Below, one piece after another: positions 37,731 to 45,947 of a stretch of DNA of 64,000 nt (positions are counted from its first letter, which is position 1; every line of letters starts with the position of its first letter). Under the pieces are notes generated by a model. That model was given only the letters and a program-made list of their open reading frames with translations. It searched no databases and was not told the DNA's origin. The DNA comes from Terrimonas ginsenosidimutans (GTDB lineage: Bacteria; Bacteroidota; Bacteroidia; Chitinophagales; Chitinophagaceae): positions 248,001-312,000 of the forward strand of contig NZ_JAKLTR010000001.1 in the NCBI RefSeq assembly GCF_022012415.1. The letters run 5' to 3'. Position numbers and translations under genes: made by a program.

Positions 37731-38312
37731 TCAATAATAAGGGCTGATCATAAAATAGATAACCACACCTGTAACGGCTACATACAGCCAGATAGGCCAG
37801 GTGATCCTGGCGAGTTTTCGATGGCCCGGCCACTCTCCGATCTGAGCACGATAAGCCGTGTAAAGAATAAAAGGGAGTATAACGCCAGCCAATACAATAT
37901 GCGGGAAAAGTATGAGCCTGTAGATCGTTCTTGACGAGCCTACTGCTGCTATTTCTGCTGCATCTGCTACTCCATCATGATTTGCATCTCCATATACGGA
38001 TTCGCCTGCAAGTAAATGGTGACAGATATAGCTAACCAAAAACAGGATAGAAAGTACCATCGCTGTCATCATCAGATTTTTGTGCAACAGATATTGTTTG
38101 CTTTTTACAGCAATCAGCGCAACGATAAGCAATACCGATACCAAGGAATTGATCACGGCATTCGCTTTCGCGAAGATGTGCACATCAAAGCCGAGGTCAA
38201 CCTTTACCTGTACGCGGGAAAGAACTGATACCGCAATAAATACGATCAGCGAAAAGGTGATGATCAGGAAGGACGCCTTTTTATCATTTCGTTTCCACGC
38301 TGGTGCTAACAT
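37731..38312 (-). CDS. DUF420 membrane protein (oxidase-associated)
   Basis: A 193-residue protein with five hydrophobic segments and the DUF420 His pair in YICHHLLAGE. Proteins of this family are found with caa3/aa3 oxidase and SCO genes and are thought to help oxidase assembly. Residues ~117-128 read DANHDGVADAAE, which matches the DxNxDGxxDxxE calcium loop of EF-hands. The start overlaps the SCO gene 3' end by 29 bases. Confidence 0.85.
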   Translation of the reverse strand: MLAPAWKRNDKKASFLIITFSLIVFIAVSVLSRVQVKVDLGFDVHIFAKANAVINSLVSVLLIVALIAVKSKQYLLHKNLMMTAMVLSILFLVSYICHHLLAGESVYGDANHDGVADAAEIAAVGSSRTIYRLILFPHIVLAGVILPFILYTAYRAQIGEWPGHRKLARITWPIWLYVAVTGVVIYFMISPYY

Positions 38313-39111
38313 TGTTGTTTCTTTTTTTGATGATGAATATCAGTAAGCCTACGCCGATGATCGCCGCTATAAAGGCAACACCGATGATCTCCAGTTTGCC
38401 GGCCAGAAAGCTTTTACGCTTCGGATCCTTTTCCATGTTCAGGAAAATGATATCATTTGATAAACGGGCAAGTTCAGCTTTGTCAAGCCCATGGTAATAG
38501 CCACGGACCTGGCGATTTGAGTCGATCAGTACAAAGTAATCTGAATGTACAAAATTGGTATCAATGCCCTGCCCATCAATAGTGCCGAGTTTCATTTCAT
38601 TGATGGCCATATCGTAGATCGCTTTCCGGTCACCGGTCAGCAACCACCATTGTTCCGGATTGATCTGGAACCGGTCAGCCCATTTCTTTATTTGCTTTAC
38701 GGAGTCTCTCTCCGGGTCTATGCTGAAAGAAAGGAAGTGCAGAAAATCCGGGGTCTTATCTCCTACCCGTTGGGCATTAGTGATAGAGGTCTGCACCCAT
38801 TTCATGTTGCGGGTCATTGGCGGGCAAATGGTGGGGCAATGGGTAAAAAAGAAATCGGCAACGATCACTTTACCTCTAAGCTTCTCCCAGGTCACTGAGT
38901 CCCCAAGTTGATTCACCAGTGCAAAATCCGCGAGCTTATGCCAGACGGTATCAGTTTCCTGTTTTCCGCGCACCGTTTTGGTGGTCACAGAATCAGGATA
39001 ATAATGGCGGGGCATGTGGATGGCAGAATCGCTAAAGCCTTTTACAATGAAATAGCAGACGAGCGGCAGAAAGGCCGCGAGAAGAATAGCGTAGAGGGCA
39101 GTCTTGTTCAA
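38284..39111 (-). CDS. sco: SCO1/SenC-family copper chaperone
   Basis: A 275-residue protein with an N-terminal membrane segment, a thioredoxin-like domain with the copper-binding motif THCPTICPP (CxxxC) and a conserved His later in VHSDYFVLID, plus a second membrane segment near the C-terminus. It should deliver copper to the CuA site of the oxidase subunit II encoded upstream. It lies after the terminator of the cta operon, so it is probably transcribed separately with DUF420. Confidence 0.9.
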   Translation of the reverse strand: MNKTALYAILLAAFLPLVCYFIVKGFSDSAIHMPRHYYPDSVTTKTVRGKQETDTVWHKLADFALVNQLGDSVTWEKLRGKVIVADFFFTHCPTICPPMTRNMKWVQTSITNAQRVGDKTPDFLHFLSFSIDPERDSVKQIKKWADRFQINPEQWWLLTGDRKAIYDMAINEMKLGTIDGQGIDTNFVHSDYFVLIDSNRQVRGYYHGLDKAELARLSNDIIFLNMEKDPKRKSFLAGKLEIIGVAFIAAIIGVGLLIFIIKKRNNNVSTSVETK

Positions 39112-39246
39112 AACACTTCGTTTTAATGATCAAACATCACACAGAGGTCCGCGGGCGCAAAATTACCCAATTTTAGGGTTAGATGGACAGAAGCAACGGA
39201 TTTAATTGCACTGTCGTTCAGTCAAGAGATCGTCCTACACTGGCTC

Positions 39247-39363
39247 GATGGCCGATGACTGATGGCCGATGGCCTAGTGTCGCATTTGGATGGAAGCTAT
39301 TGCTGCTAATTGGTATAGGGTATTGACACTAGCAGGTATATGTATTTTCGGCCATCGGCCATC
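39247..39363. repeat. GATGRSC heptamer repeat, small inverted locus
   Basis: Four direct 7-base units at 39247-39274 (GATGGCC, GATGACT, GATGGCC, GATGGCC) face two inverted units, GGCCATC twice, at 39350-39363. The 75-base centre has its own 8-base dyad, CTAGTGTC at 39273-39280 and GACACTAG at 39325-39332. No gene is seen in the 432-base gap 39112-39543 around it. Confidence 0.75.
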
Positions 39364-39490
39364 GAATGAACTATCGGAAAAATTCTTACCTAAACGATAT
39401 TGGATTTAATTGACGTGATCATGGCTGTTCTGCTGGCTGGCAACGGCCCGCCGGGCGGCAGCTGCATAGCTTAAGAAGCCTCCCGGGGAT

Positions 39491-39520
39491 AAAAAAAGCA
39501 CCAATCTTTCGATTGATGCT
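39491..39520 (-). terminator. Intrinsic terminator of the act-cta operon
   Basis: On the minus strand, 23 bases after the subunit IV stop, a 10-base stem (AGCATCAATC and GATTGGTGCT, one mismatch, loop GAAA) is followed by seven T. This is a textbook rho-independent terminator and marks the end of the long respiratory operon. Confidence 0.85.
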
Positions 39521-39543
39521 CTTCCTGTAAATTAGTTCCGTTA

Positions 39544-40005
39544 TTATTGCTTTCCTGGCTTTGGCTCCTCTACTTTATGTTCTTCAGCCTTATGATGACC
39601 TTTCGGCATAGTGCTTTCCTTAAAGTGCTTATCATAGTCGTTTCTCAGGTTCTTGTACGAATTACCATCATAAATAAATGCCGCAATAAACCAAATGAAC
39701 AACAACAGTGGCACAACGATCGTCATGATCATGTTGCGGATCTCATCACCGAGGTGCATAAACACCGCTACGATGTAGTAAGCCTTTGCAATTGTCAGGA
39801 TACAAACGACACCCTTGAATGCAAGTACTAAAAATGCACTTGGTTCAGGTCCCTTGTGGATATTATAGATGATCAGGCCAATGATCAATTCGATCACAGT
39901 GATCACAGAAAGAATTACAGTCGTTCTGATTACCTTCTTTCTGAAGTCCGCATCCGATGTATGGTGCGTGAACGTTACTTCGGGTGATGCTGATTGATGT
40001 TCCAT
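39544..40005 (-). CDS. ctaF: Cytochrome c oxidase subunit IV family protein
   Basis: A 153-residue protein with three membrane segments (about residues 27-47, 60-84 and 91-113) and a charged, His-containing tail (PKGHHKAEEHKVEEPK). It matches the prokaryotic subunit IV of heme-copper oxidases, a small subunit that stabilises the complex. It is the last gene before the intrinsic terminator of the act-cta operon. The tail is one of several His-rich tails in this operon. Confidence 0.85.
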   Translation of the reverse strand: MEHQSASPEVTFTHHTSDADFRKKVIRTTVILSVITVIELIIGLIIYNIHKGPEPSAFLVLAFKGVVCILTIAKAYYIVAVFMHLGDEIRNMIMTIVVPLLLFIWFIAAFIYDGNSYKNLRNDYDKHFKESTMPKGHHKAEEHKVEEPKPGKQ

Positions 40006-40042
40006 CGAAATTCTTTTATTGATAGTTACTTTAATTCGAATT

Positions 40043-40137
40043 AAAAATTCAAAAGTAAAAAGTAAAAAACTCGAATCGAATCAGACGCTTCACTTCGTAC
40101 AGTCTGATATTTTGAATTTTTACTTTTTAATTTTTAC
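40043..40137. repeat. Operon gap hairpin, subunit III to subunit IV
   Basis: A central 7-base stem, ATCAGAC at 40080-40086 and GTCTGAT at 40102-40108, is flanked by AT-rich arms. AAAAATTCAAA at 40043-40053 pairs with TTTGAATTTTT at 40111-40121. The right side ends in the operon's recurring TTTTTACTT words. Confidence 0.65.
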
Positions 40138-41010
40138 TTAGATAAGGTAGAAGCACAAGAATACAAATACCCAAACCAGGTCTACGAAGTGCCAGTACAG
40201 TCCAGCTTTCTCAATCATCAGGTAGTGGCCTCTTTTAGCAAAAACATCATTTTTAGCCATCAGCAGCATGACGATATTGATCACTACACCTGACAATACG
40301 TGGAATCCGTGGAAACCAGTGATGCCGTAGAAGTAGCCACCGAATGCAACTGGTCCTTTCTCACGGATGTGTAATTCCGCGGTGTTGACCATGTTCAACA
40401 GCTGATCTTTTGGCAAGCCCAGCAGTTGCTCATGAGACATTGTATTACCATGTTGCTCATGTACAACCTGAGCGATAGATTGAACAGTTGAATTTTTCAG
40501 CGCTGCAGTAAGGGTCTCGGCATCCACCAGGTTACCCCATGGGTTAACTGTTGTAGTTTGACCAACCCACTGGATCTGCCCGTCGATCAACGTAGCATGT
40601 GTGCCGGTGATCAGGTGATGCCACTCCCATGCCTGGCAGGAAAGGAACGCGATACCACCAACGATGGTCCAGCCGAGCCACTTGATAACAGCCTTTTTAT
40701 CGTTGTTATGACCTGCATGTACTGCCAGCACCATTGTTACGGAGCTGATGATCAGGATAAAGGTCATAACGCTCACGAATGCCAGCGGCAGATTCGCATG
40801 TCCGGCGCCAGGAAAGGCGTTGAACACCACGTTAGGATCGGGCCAGAAGTTTTGGCTGAAGCGGATCGAACCGTAAGAGATCAGGAAAGCACCGAAGGTG
40901 AACGCATCACTCATCAGGAAGTACCACATCATCAACTTACCGTATTCGATGTTGAAGGGACTTTTTCCTCCACTCCACCATTTTGTCTGCTGCGTAGCTG
41001 TTGTCGCCAT
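40138..41010 (-). CDS. ctaE: Cytochrome c oxidase subunit III
   Basis: A 290-residue membrane protein of the heme-copper oxidase subunit III family, with seven hydrophobic segments and the conserved Glu/His pattern (AWEWHHLITG, TGFHGFHVLSG, WHFVDLVWVFVF). A ~75-residue hydrophilic insert lies between segments four and five. It is the longer of two subunit III genes here; the shorter lies upstream. Bacteroidota often carry both. It supports proton uptake and stability of subunit I. Confidence 0.92.
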   Translation of the reverse strand: MATTATQQTKWWSGGKSPFNIEYGKLMMWYFLMSDAFTFGAFLISYGSIRFSQNFWPDPNVVFNAFPGAGHANLPLAFVSVMTFILIISSVTMVLAVHAGHNNDKKAVIKWLGWTIVGGIAFLSCQAWEWHHLITGTHATLIDGQIQWVGQTTTVNPWGNLVDAETLTAALKNSTVQSIAQVVHEQHGNTMSHEQLLGLPKDQLLNMVNTAELHIREKGPVAFGGYFYGITGFHGFHVLSGVVINIVMLLMAKNDVFAKRGHYLMIEKAGLYWHFVDLVWVFVFLCFYLI

Positions 41011-41060
41011 GTCAGTTATTTCTATTTAAAAAACCTTATTCAATTAAACTTAAAAAGTCA

Positions 41061-41102
41061 CCCCGCTTAACTGCTGAAAGCCTCCGCAATTCGAAAGCGG
41101 GG
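41061..41102. repeat. Operon gap hairpin with CCCCGCTT core
   Basis: CCCCGCTT at 41061-41068 pairs with AAGCGGGG at 41095-41102 between the two subunit III genes, followed by TTAATTTTTACTT. The loop closely resembles that of the hairpin at 42752. Confidence 0.7.
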
Positions 41103-41118
41103 TTAATTTTTACTTCGC

Positions 41119-41697
41119 CTAGCCGATGATCAAAAAAAACACCAGCAGGTAAAGCCACAAAATATCTACAAAGTGCCAGTAGGTTGACATCACCTCAACA
41201 GGTACTGCACTGTATAATTTGATCTTCCCAAAGAACGCTTTCACAAACATTATCGCCAGCGCAACAATCCCGCCGATCACGTGCAATGCGTGTGCGCCAA
41301 ATATCACGTAAAGGAACTGTCCGGCACCCGCAGAACCACTGAACTGGATTCCCTGGTCCCACAGCTTGTTAAAGCCGATCCACTGTAAAATAACAAAGAG
41401 CGTTCCCAGCACAAAAGTGATCCCCATCAGTAGACGGTACTGGCTCATCTCGCGTTGACGGAATGATCTCAGTGCCATTTGAATGGTGAGACTGCTAACC
41501 AGGATCACACCAGTCGACACCCAGAAGATCCCCGGGATCTCGATATCCTTCCAGCCAACCAGGTTGCTTTTTACAATAAAAGCACTGGTCAAACCAGCAA
41601 ACATCATCAATATGCTGGCTATTGCCACCCACAAGGTAAACTTGTGCGGATGTAATTTTTTCTTTTCTATCTGATTCATCGCTACTGTCTCCATCAC
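41119..41697 (-). CDS. Cytochrome c oxidase subunit III family protein, short form
   Basis: A 192-residue protein with five membrane segments, the subunit III signatures GAHALHVIGG and STYWHFVDILWLYLL, and a Lys-rich N-terminus. The ATG at 41679 is another possible start. It lacks the first two helices of the long form, as in the five-helix subunit III of aa3-type oxidases. Together with the longer gene downstream it may form a split or paired subunit III. Confidence 0.88.
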   Translation of the reverse strand: MMETVAMNQIEKKKLHPHKFTLWVAIASILMMFAGLTSAFIVKSNLVGWKDIEIPGIFWVSTGVILVSSLTIQMALRSFRQREMSQYRLLMGITFVLGTLFVILQWIGFNKLWDQGIQFSGSAGAGQFLYVIFGAHALHVIGGIVALAIMFVKAFFGKIKLYSAVPVEVMSTYWHFVDILWLYLLVFFLIIG

Positions 41698-41737
41698 ACT
41701 GATTATCTTAAATTGTTATAGTCTGTTTTTCGAATTC

Positions 41738-41826
41738 AAAAGTCAAAATTAAAAAGTAAAAAATGCAGCCAGGAGAGACATTTCGTTTCGCAAAACCTGA
41801 TATTTTGAATTTTACTTTTGACTTTT
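41738..41826. repeat. Operon gap hairpin, ctaB to short subunit III
   Basis: AAAAGTCAAAA at 41738-41748 pairs perfectly with TTTTGACTTTT at 41816-41826, with further AT-rich complement on both sides (41732-41763 and 41801-41830). Confidence 0.65.
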
Positions 41827-41829
41827 TAC

Positions 41830-42711
41830 TTAGCTTTTGCTCATTAACAGCGCCAGCAACACAACCGGCAGATAGAGATAACTTCCAAACATCACTTTTC
41901 TTGCTGAGCTGACATCCATTTTTACGTAAAGCGTAATGCAACGCATCAGCATAAAAATATTTGCCAGTACTATCAGGACCACGCTGATCAATCCTGTCGT
42001 TCCCTCGTAAGTCGTCATCCCGGTGAAGTACGGCATTACTGTTATTGGAAACAACAGCAATGAATAGATCACTGTCTGTAATGCGGTGAACTTCGTTGGC
42101 CCTTTATCAGCAGGTAACAATTTGAAACCTGCAGTGCTGTAATCCGTATGTGCGATCCAGGCAATTGCCCAGAAATGGGGAAACTGCCAGAGAAATTGCA
42201 AGGCAAACAGAACCCAGCCACCTGTTGACAACTGGTCTTCACCAGCAGTCCAACCGATCAAACAGGGCAGCGCTCCCGGAACAGCTCCCATCAATACCGC
42301 CATTGAACTTACTTTCTTCATCGGCGTGTAGATGAATGCATAAAGGAACAAACTGAAAGCCGCCAGACCTGCCGATAACAAATTGAAGAAATAGCCAAGG
42401 ATGAACACCCCAAGCGCGCCGGTGATAATGGCAAAAGCCCATCCTTCCTGCGGACTCATTCTGCCTGATGCGATCGGACGCTTTCCCGTCCTCTTCATCA
42501 TAGCATCTGTGTCTCTTTCCACAACCTGGTTAATGGCATTGGCACTTCCCGTCACCAACATCCCACCTGCAAAGAGCAATAACACCCAAACCCACTTTGT
42601 CTCATACCTCTCAAAACCCGGCGTCAGCACAAAACTCATCACACTGCTGAATACCACCATTATACTGAGCGAAAGCTTAACTAACTGCAAATAATCCCTA
42701 ACCTTATTCAT
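41830..42711 (-). CDS. ctaB: Protoheme IX farnesyltransferase (heme O synthase)
   Basis: A 293-residue UbiA-type prenyltransferase with about nine membrane segments. The first Asp-rich motif is NAINQVVERDTDAMMKRTGKRP, and the family signature continues through GAVPGALPCLIGW. It attaches a farnesyl group to heme B to make heme O, the precursor of heme A in the oxidase. The ATG at 42711 was chosen because the 23 extra upstream residues lie in the hairpin region. No ctaA gene is in the window, so heme A synthase must be elsewhere. Confidence 0.93.
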   Translation of the reverse strand: MNKVRDYLQLVKLSLSIMVVFSSVMSFVLTPGFERYETKWVWVLLLFAGGMLVTGSANAINQVVERDTDAMMKRTGKRPIASGRMSPQEGWAFAIITGALGVFILGYFFNLLSAGLAAFSLFLYAFIYTPMKKVSSMAVLMGAVPGALPCLIGWTAGEDQLSTGGWVLFALQFLWQFPHFWAIAWIAHTDYSTAGFKLLPADKGPTKFTALQTVIYSLLLFPITVMPYFTGMTTYEGTTGLISVVLIVLANIFMLMRCITLYVKMDVSSARKVMFGSYLYLPVVLLALLMSKS

Positions 42712-42751
42712 TCGCTTCGCTTTACAAGTAAAAAGTAAAAAGTCAAAATTA

Positions 42752-42792
42752 CCCCGCTTAACTGTTGAAAGGTTCCCCAATTGAAAGCGGGG
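42752..42792. repeat. Operon gap hairpin with CCCCGCTT core
   Basis: CCCCGCTT at 42752-42759 pairs with AAGCGGGG at 42785-42792 between ctaD and ctaB. AT-rich arms of AAGTAAAAAGT-type words extend it to 42727-42820. The loop is a near copy of the one at 41061. Confidence 0.75.
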
Positions 42793-42821
42793 TTAATTTT
42801 TACTTTTTAATTTTTAATTTA

Positions 42822-44627
42822 TCAATGCTTGCTTTCATTCGCCCCTATCGGCTCAGTCTGCGGAATAAACTCTCTTCCGTCTTTACCATAATCATAAGGC
42901 CAGCGGTGTACTTCAGGGATCTCGCCGGTCCAGTTACCGTGACCAGGCAGGATCGGAGTCGTCCACTCAAGTGTTGTAGCGCCCCATGGATTCGTACTGG
43001 TAACTTTTCTTCCTTTGAAAATAGAGTAGAAGAAGTTGAATACGAACATCAGCTGAACAGCGAATACAATTACTGTTACGATCGTGATCATCTGGTCGAG
43101 GCTTCCAAACTGGTTGAAAGAAACCCAGATGCTCTTATCCAAGTAACGGCGTGGCATACCTGCAAGACCTTCGTAGTGCATAGGCCAGAAGATCAGGTAA
43201 GCACCGATAATCGTTACCCAGAAGTGGAAATAAGCCAGTGTATTGTTCAGATAGCGGCCGAACATCTTCGGGAACCAGTGATAGATACCCGCGAACATAC
43301 CGAACATAGATGCAACACCCATTACAATGTGGAAGTGCGCAATTACGAACATGGTATCGTGCAGGTGAATATCGATGGTTGAGTTTCCGAGGAAGATACC
43401 GGTCAAACCACCAGAGATGAACAAGCTAACGAAACCGATGGCGAAGAGCATCGCAGGTGTGAAGCGGATATTACCTCTCCACAGTGTCGTTAACCAGTTA
43501 AATACTTTAATTGCTGAAGGAACCGCGATCAGGAGCGTAAGGAGTACGAATACCGAACCAAGGAACGGATTCAAACCTGTTACGAACATGTGGTGAGCCC
43601 ATACCAGGAACGCGAGGATCGCGATCGCAAACATGGAACCAAGCATCGCCATATAACCGAAGATCGGTTTGCGGCTGTTAACAGATAATACTTCAGAACA
43701 CATTCCCATCGCCGGCAGAAGGATGATATATACTTCAGGGTGACCGAGGAACCAGAATAAATGCTGGAACAGGATCGCGCTACCACCTTCATTCGGGAGG
43801 ATCTGGCCATTCACCACGATGTCACTCAGGAAGAAGCTGGTGCCCAGGTTACGGTCGAACAATAGCAACACCGCGCCTGAAAGAAGTACAGGGAAAGAAA
43901 GTACACCCAGTACAGCGGTAAAGAACAGCGCCCAGATCGTGAGCGGCATACGCGTCATACTCATGCCTTTTGTACGCATGTTCAGGATCGTAGAAATATA
44001 GTTAAGACCGGCGAGCAGCTGAGACACGATAAAGAGCGCCATACTGATCAGCCAGAGATCCGCACCAAGTTTAGAACCATCACTTGCCTGACCGAGCGCA
44101 CTGAGTGGAGGATACATCGTCCAACCTCCAGATGCGGGACCTGTTTGAATGAACAGGGAAGAGATCATGATGATACTCGCCATGAAGAAGAACCAGTAAG
44201 AAAGCATATTCATCAGCGGAGACGCCATATCCCTTGCTCCGATCTGCAGCGGAATAAGGAAGTTTGAGAACGTACCGGACAAACCTGCTGTCAATACGAA
44301 GAACACGAGTACCGTACCGTGCATCGTCACCAACGCATAGTAGAACTCAGGCTGGATCGTACCTCCTTTTGCCCAATGCCCGAAAAATGTTTCGAGGATA
44401 GGGAAAGACTGGCCGGGAAAACCGAGTTGTAAACGGAACAGTACAGAAAAGAGACCGCCGATGATCGCCCACACAATACCTGTGATCAAAAACTGCTTAC
44501 CGATGGTCTTGTGGTCCATCGAGAAGATATATTTTGAAATAAAGGATTGATGGTGATGACCATGATCATCGTGATGAACATCGTGGCCTACCGCTGTGTC
44601 GTGATGTACGTGCAATGCTTCGCTCAT
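42822..44627 (-). CDS. ctaD: Cytochrome c oxidase subunit I
   Basis: A 601-residue heme-copper oxidase subunit I with about 12 membrane segments. Visible ligands and motifs are MHGTVLVFFV (low-spin heme His), WFLGHPEVYIILLPAMG (CuB His and the His-Tyr cross-link), WAHHMFV (CuB His pair) and IAHFHIVMG (heme a3 and heme a His). It is the catalytic core that reduces O2 to water and pumps protons. The N-terminus has a His-rich run (VHHDDHGHHHQ) outside the fold. It lies directly after ctaC in the long act-cta operon. Confidence 0.97.
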   Translation of the reverse strand: MSEALHVHHDTAVGHDVHHDDHGHHHQSFISKYIFSMDHKTIGKQFLITGIVWAIIGGLFSVLFRLQLGFPGQSFPILETFFGHWAKGGTIQPEFYYALVTMHGTVLVFFVLTAGLSGTFSNFLIPLQIGARDMASPLMNMLSYWFFFMASIIMISSLFIQTGPASGGWTMYPPLSALGQASDGSKLGADLWLISMALFIVSQLLAGLNYISTILNMRTKGMSMTRMPLTIWALFFTAVLGVLSFPVLLSGAVLLLFDRNLGTSFFLSDIVVNGQILPNEGGSAILFQHLFWFLGHPEVYIILLPAMGMCSEVLSVNSRKPIFGYMAMLGSMFAIAILAFLVWAHHMFVTGLNPFLGSVFVLLTLLIAVPSAIKVFNWLTTLWRGNIRFTPAMLFAIGFVSLFISGGLTGIFLGNSTIDIHLHDTMFVIAHFHIVMGVASMFGMFAGIYHWFPKMFGRYLNNTLAYFHFWVTIIGAYLIFWPMHYEGLAGMPRRYLDKSIWVSFNQFGSLDQMITIVTVIVFAVQLMFVFNFFYSIFKGRKVTSTNPWGATTLEWTTPILPGHGNWTGEIPEVHRWPYDYGKDGREFIPQTEPIGANESKH

Positions 44628-44692
44628 AATCTTTTATTTGGGTCCGCCCTGGAGCGGGAATGAATCAATTTAATATCAAAATTAAAAATTAA

Positions 44693-44734
44693 CCCCGCTT
44701 ATCGCCTGAATGAAACTCTCTTTCGAGAGCGGGG
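44693..44734. repeat. Operon gap hairpin with CCCCGCT core
   Basis: CCCCGCT at 44693-44699 pairs with AGCGGGG at 44728-44734 between ctaC and ctaD, followed by AATTTTTACTTTTTAATT words. The loop sequence differs from the copies at 41061 and 42752. Confidence 0.65.
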
Positions 44735-44753
44735 AATTTTTACTTTTTAATTT

Positions 44754-45818
44754 TTACTTCGCCAGCATAGCTACCGGTTCTGGTTTTGTTGTGTCCGCTA
44801 CTGGCGCCGCTGCCGGTTGTTTTGCTGATGGGTCTTTATCAGGGAAAGCAGCCCAGTATTTCGGTTTCTTGGTTGCCATCCATGCGTCATATTCTGCCTG
44901 AGTTTCTACAACGATCTCACCACGCATACTCCAGTGACCTTTACCACACATCTGATCGCAGGAGATCTCGTATACAAAGTTCGGGTTGTTCGTTTCTTCT
45001 TTCATCTGCTTGCTGGTCTTTGTCGGCGTGAACCACATGGTGGTTGGCATACCGGGCACAGCGTCCATTTTCATACGGAAGTGAACCAGACCCACATCGT
45101 GAATTACATCCTTCGCACCGATCACCATTTTAACTGGCTTGTTCACTATAAGGTGAAGGGGTTCGCCGGCAACATAGATATCATCATGGTTTGCAGGATC
45201 ATCCCAAATTTGGCCTAAAGGATTGTTATTCGCGTCACTGATTTGTTTGAAATATTTTTTTCCGAGAATATTGTCTTTACCCGGATAGCGGAACTCCCAT
45301 TTGAACTGGCTGCCTGTTACCTCTACCACCATCGCGTCTTTCGGAGCTTCCCCTGTGATCTTGAACCAGTAGAAGATACCAAAACCCACGAGGATCGTCA
45401 GCGTGATTGCAGGAATAACTGTCCAGATCAGCTCCAGCTTATTGTTATGCGGGAAATAAAATGCCTTACGGTTTTCTTTTTCCTGGTATTTGAATGAGAA
45501 CCAGAATAATGCGATCTGAGTAATGAAGAACACAACCCCTGTAAGCGCAAGCGTGATGTACAGCATCATGTCAATATTCTTTCCATGATCAGACGCAGCT
45601 TCTCCGAGGATCTTTCCTTTCAATGTTGCATTGCAATAAAACACACCGATCAAACCGAACACCAGGAATGCAAGCAGCATAAAGGCATTGATCTTATTTG
45701 TCTGTTTCCTGGTCTTCTCTTCCCCACGCAGCACAGCTACATATTCACTGGCCTTGGCTATCTGAAACGTAACCAGGAAGCCCAATGCCAAAATCGCTAC
45801 AATGAAAAAAGTTTGCAT
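44754..45818 (-). CDS. ctaC: Cytochrome c oxidase subunit II
   Basis: A 354-residue subunit II with an N-terminal hydrophobic segment, two more membrane helices near residues 45-65 and 85-110, and a periplasmic cupredoxin domain. The CuA site is CDQMCGKGHWSM (Cys-x3-Cys-x3-His-x2-Met), with Gln in place of the usual Glu; that position uses its backbone carbonyl, so CuA should still form. There is no fused cytochrome c domain, so electrons must come from a separate c-type heme, most likely the act complex upstream. The end is Ala/Pro/Lys-rich. Confidence 0.95.
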   Translation of the reverse strand: MQTFFIVAILALGFLVTFQIAKASEYVAVLRGEEKTRKQTNKINAFMLLAFLVFGLIGVFYCNATLKGKILGEAASDHGKNIDMMLYITLALTGVVFFITQIALFWFSFKYQEKENRKAFYFPHNNKLELIWTVIPAITLTILVGFGIFYWFKITGEAPKDAMVVEVTGSQFKWEFRYPGKDNILGKKYFKQISDANNNPLGQIWDDPANHDDIYVAGEPLHLIVNKPVKMVIGAKDVIHDVGLVHFRMKMDAVPGMPTTMWFTPTKTSKQMKEETNNPNFVYEISCDQMCGKGHWSMRGEIVVETQAEYDAWMATKKPKYWAAFPDKDPSAKQPAAAPVADTTKPEPVAMLAK

Positions 45819-45875
45819 ATTCTATCGTTCAAAAGTTATTGTTCAAATTCAAGTTTAAGAGTTTAAAGGTTTAAT

Positions 45876-45945
45876 AGTTTAAAAGTTATAGCTGGTCTGT
45901 CTCAGGTTGAACATTGAAACTTTTAAACATTAAAACTTTTAAACT
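45876..45945. repeat. Operon gap hairpin, actF to ctaC
   Basis: AGTTTAAAAGTT at 45876-45887 pairs perfectly with AACTTTTAAACT at 45934-45945. Further TTTAA-type words extend the arms. It is the same word family as the hairpin at 47964. Confidence 0.7.
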
Positions 45946-45947
45946 TT

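Noticed and set aside
42822-44627. cbb3- or ba3-type oxidase
   Set aside because: Subunit I motifs, a CuA subunit II, subunit III genes and ctaB point to an aa3-type A-family oxidase.
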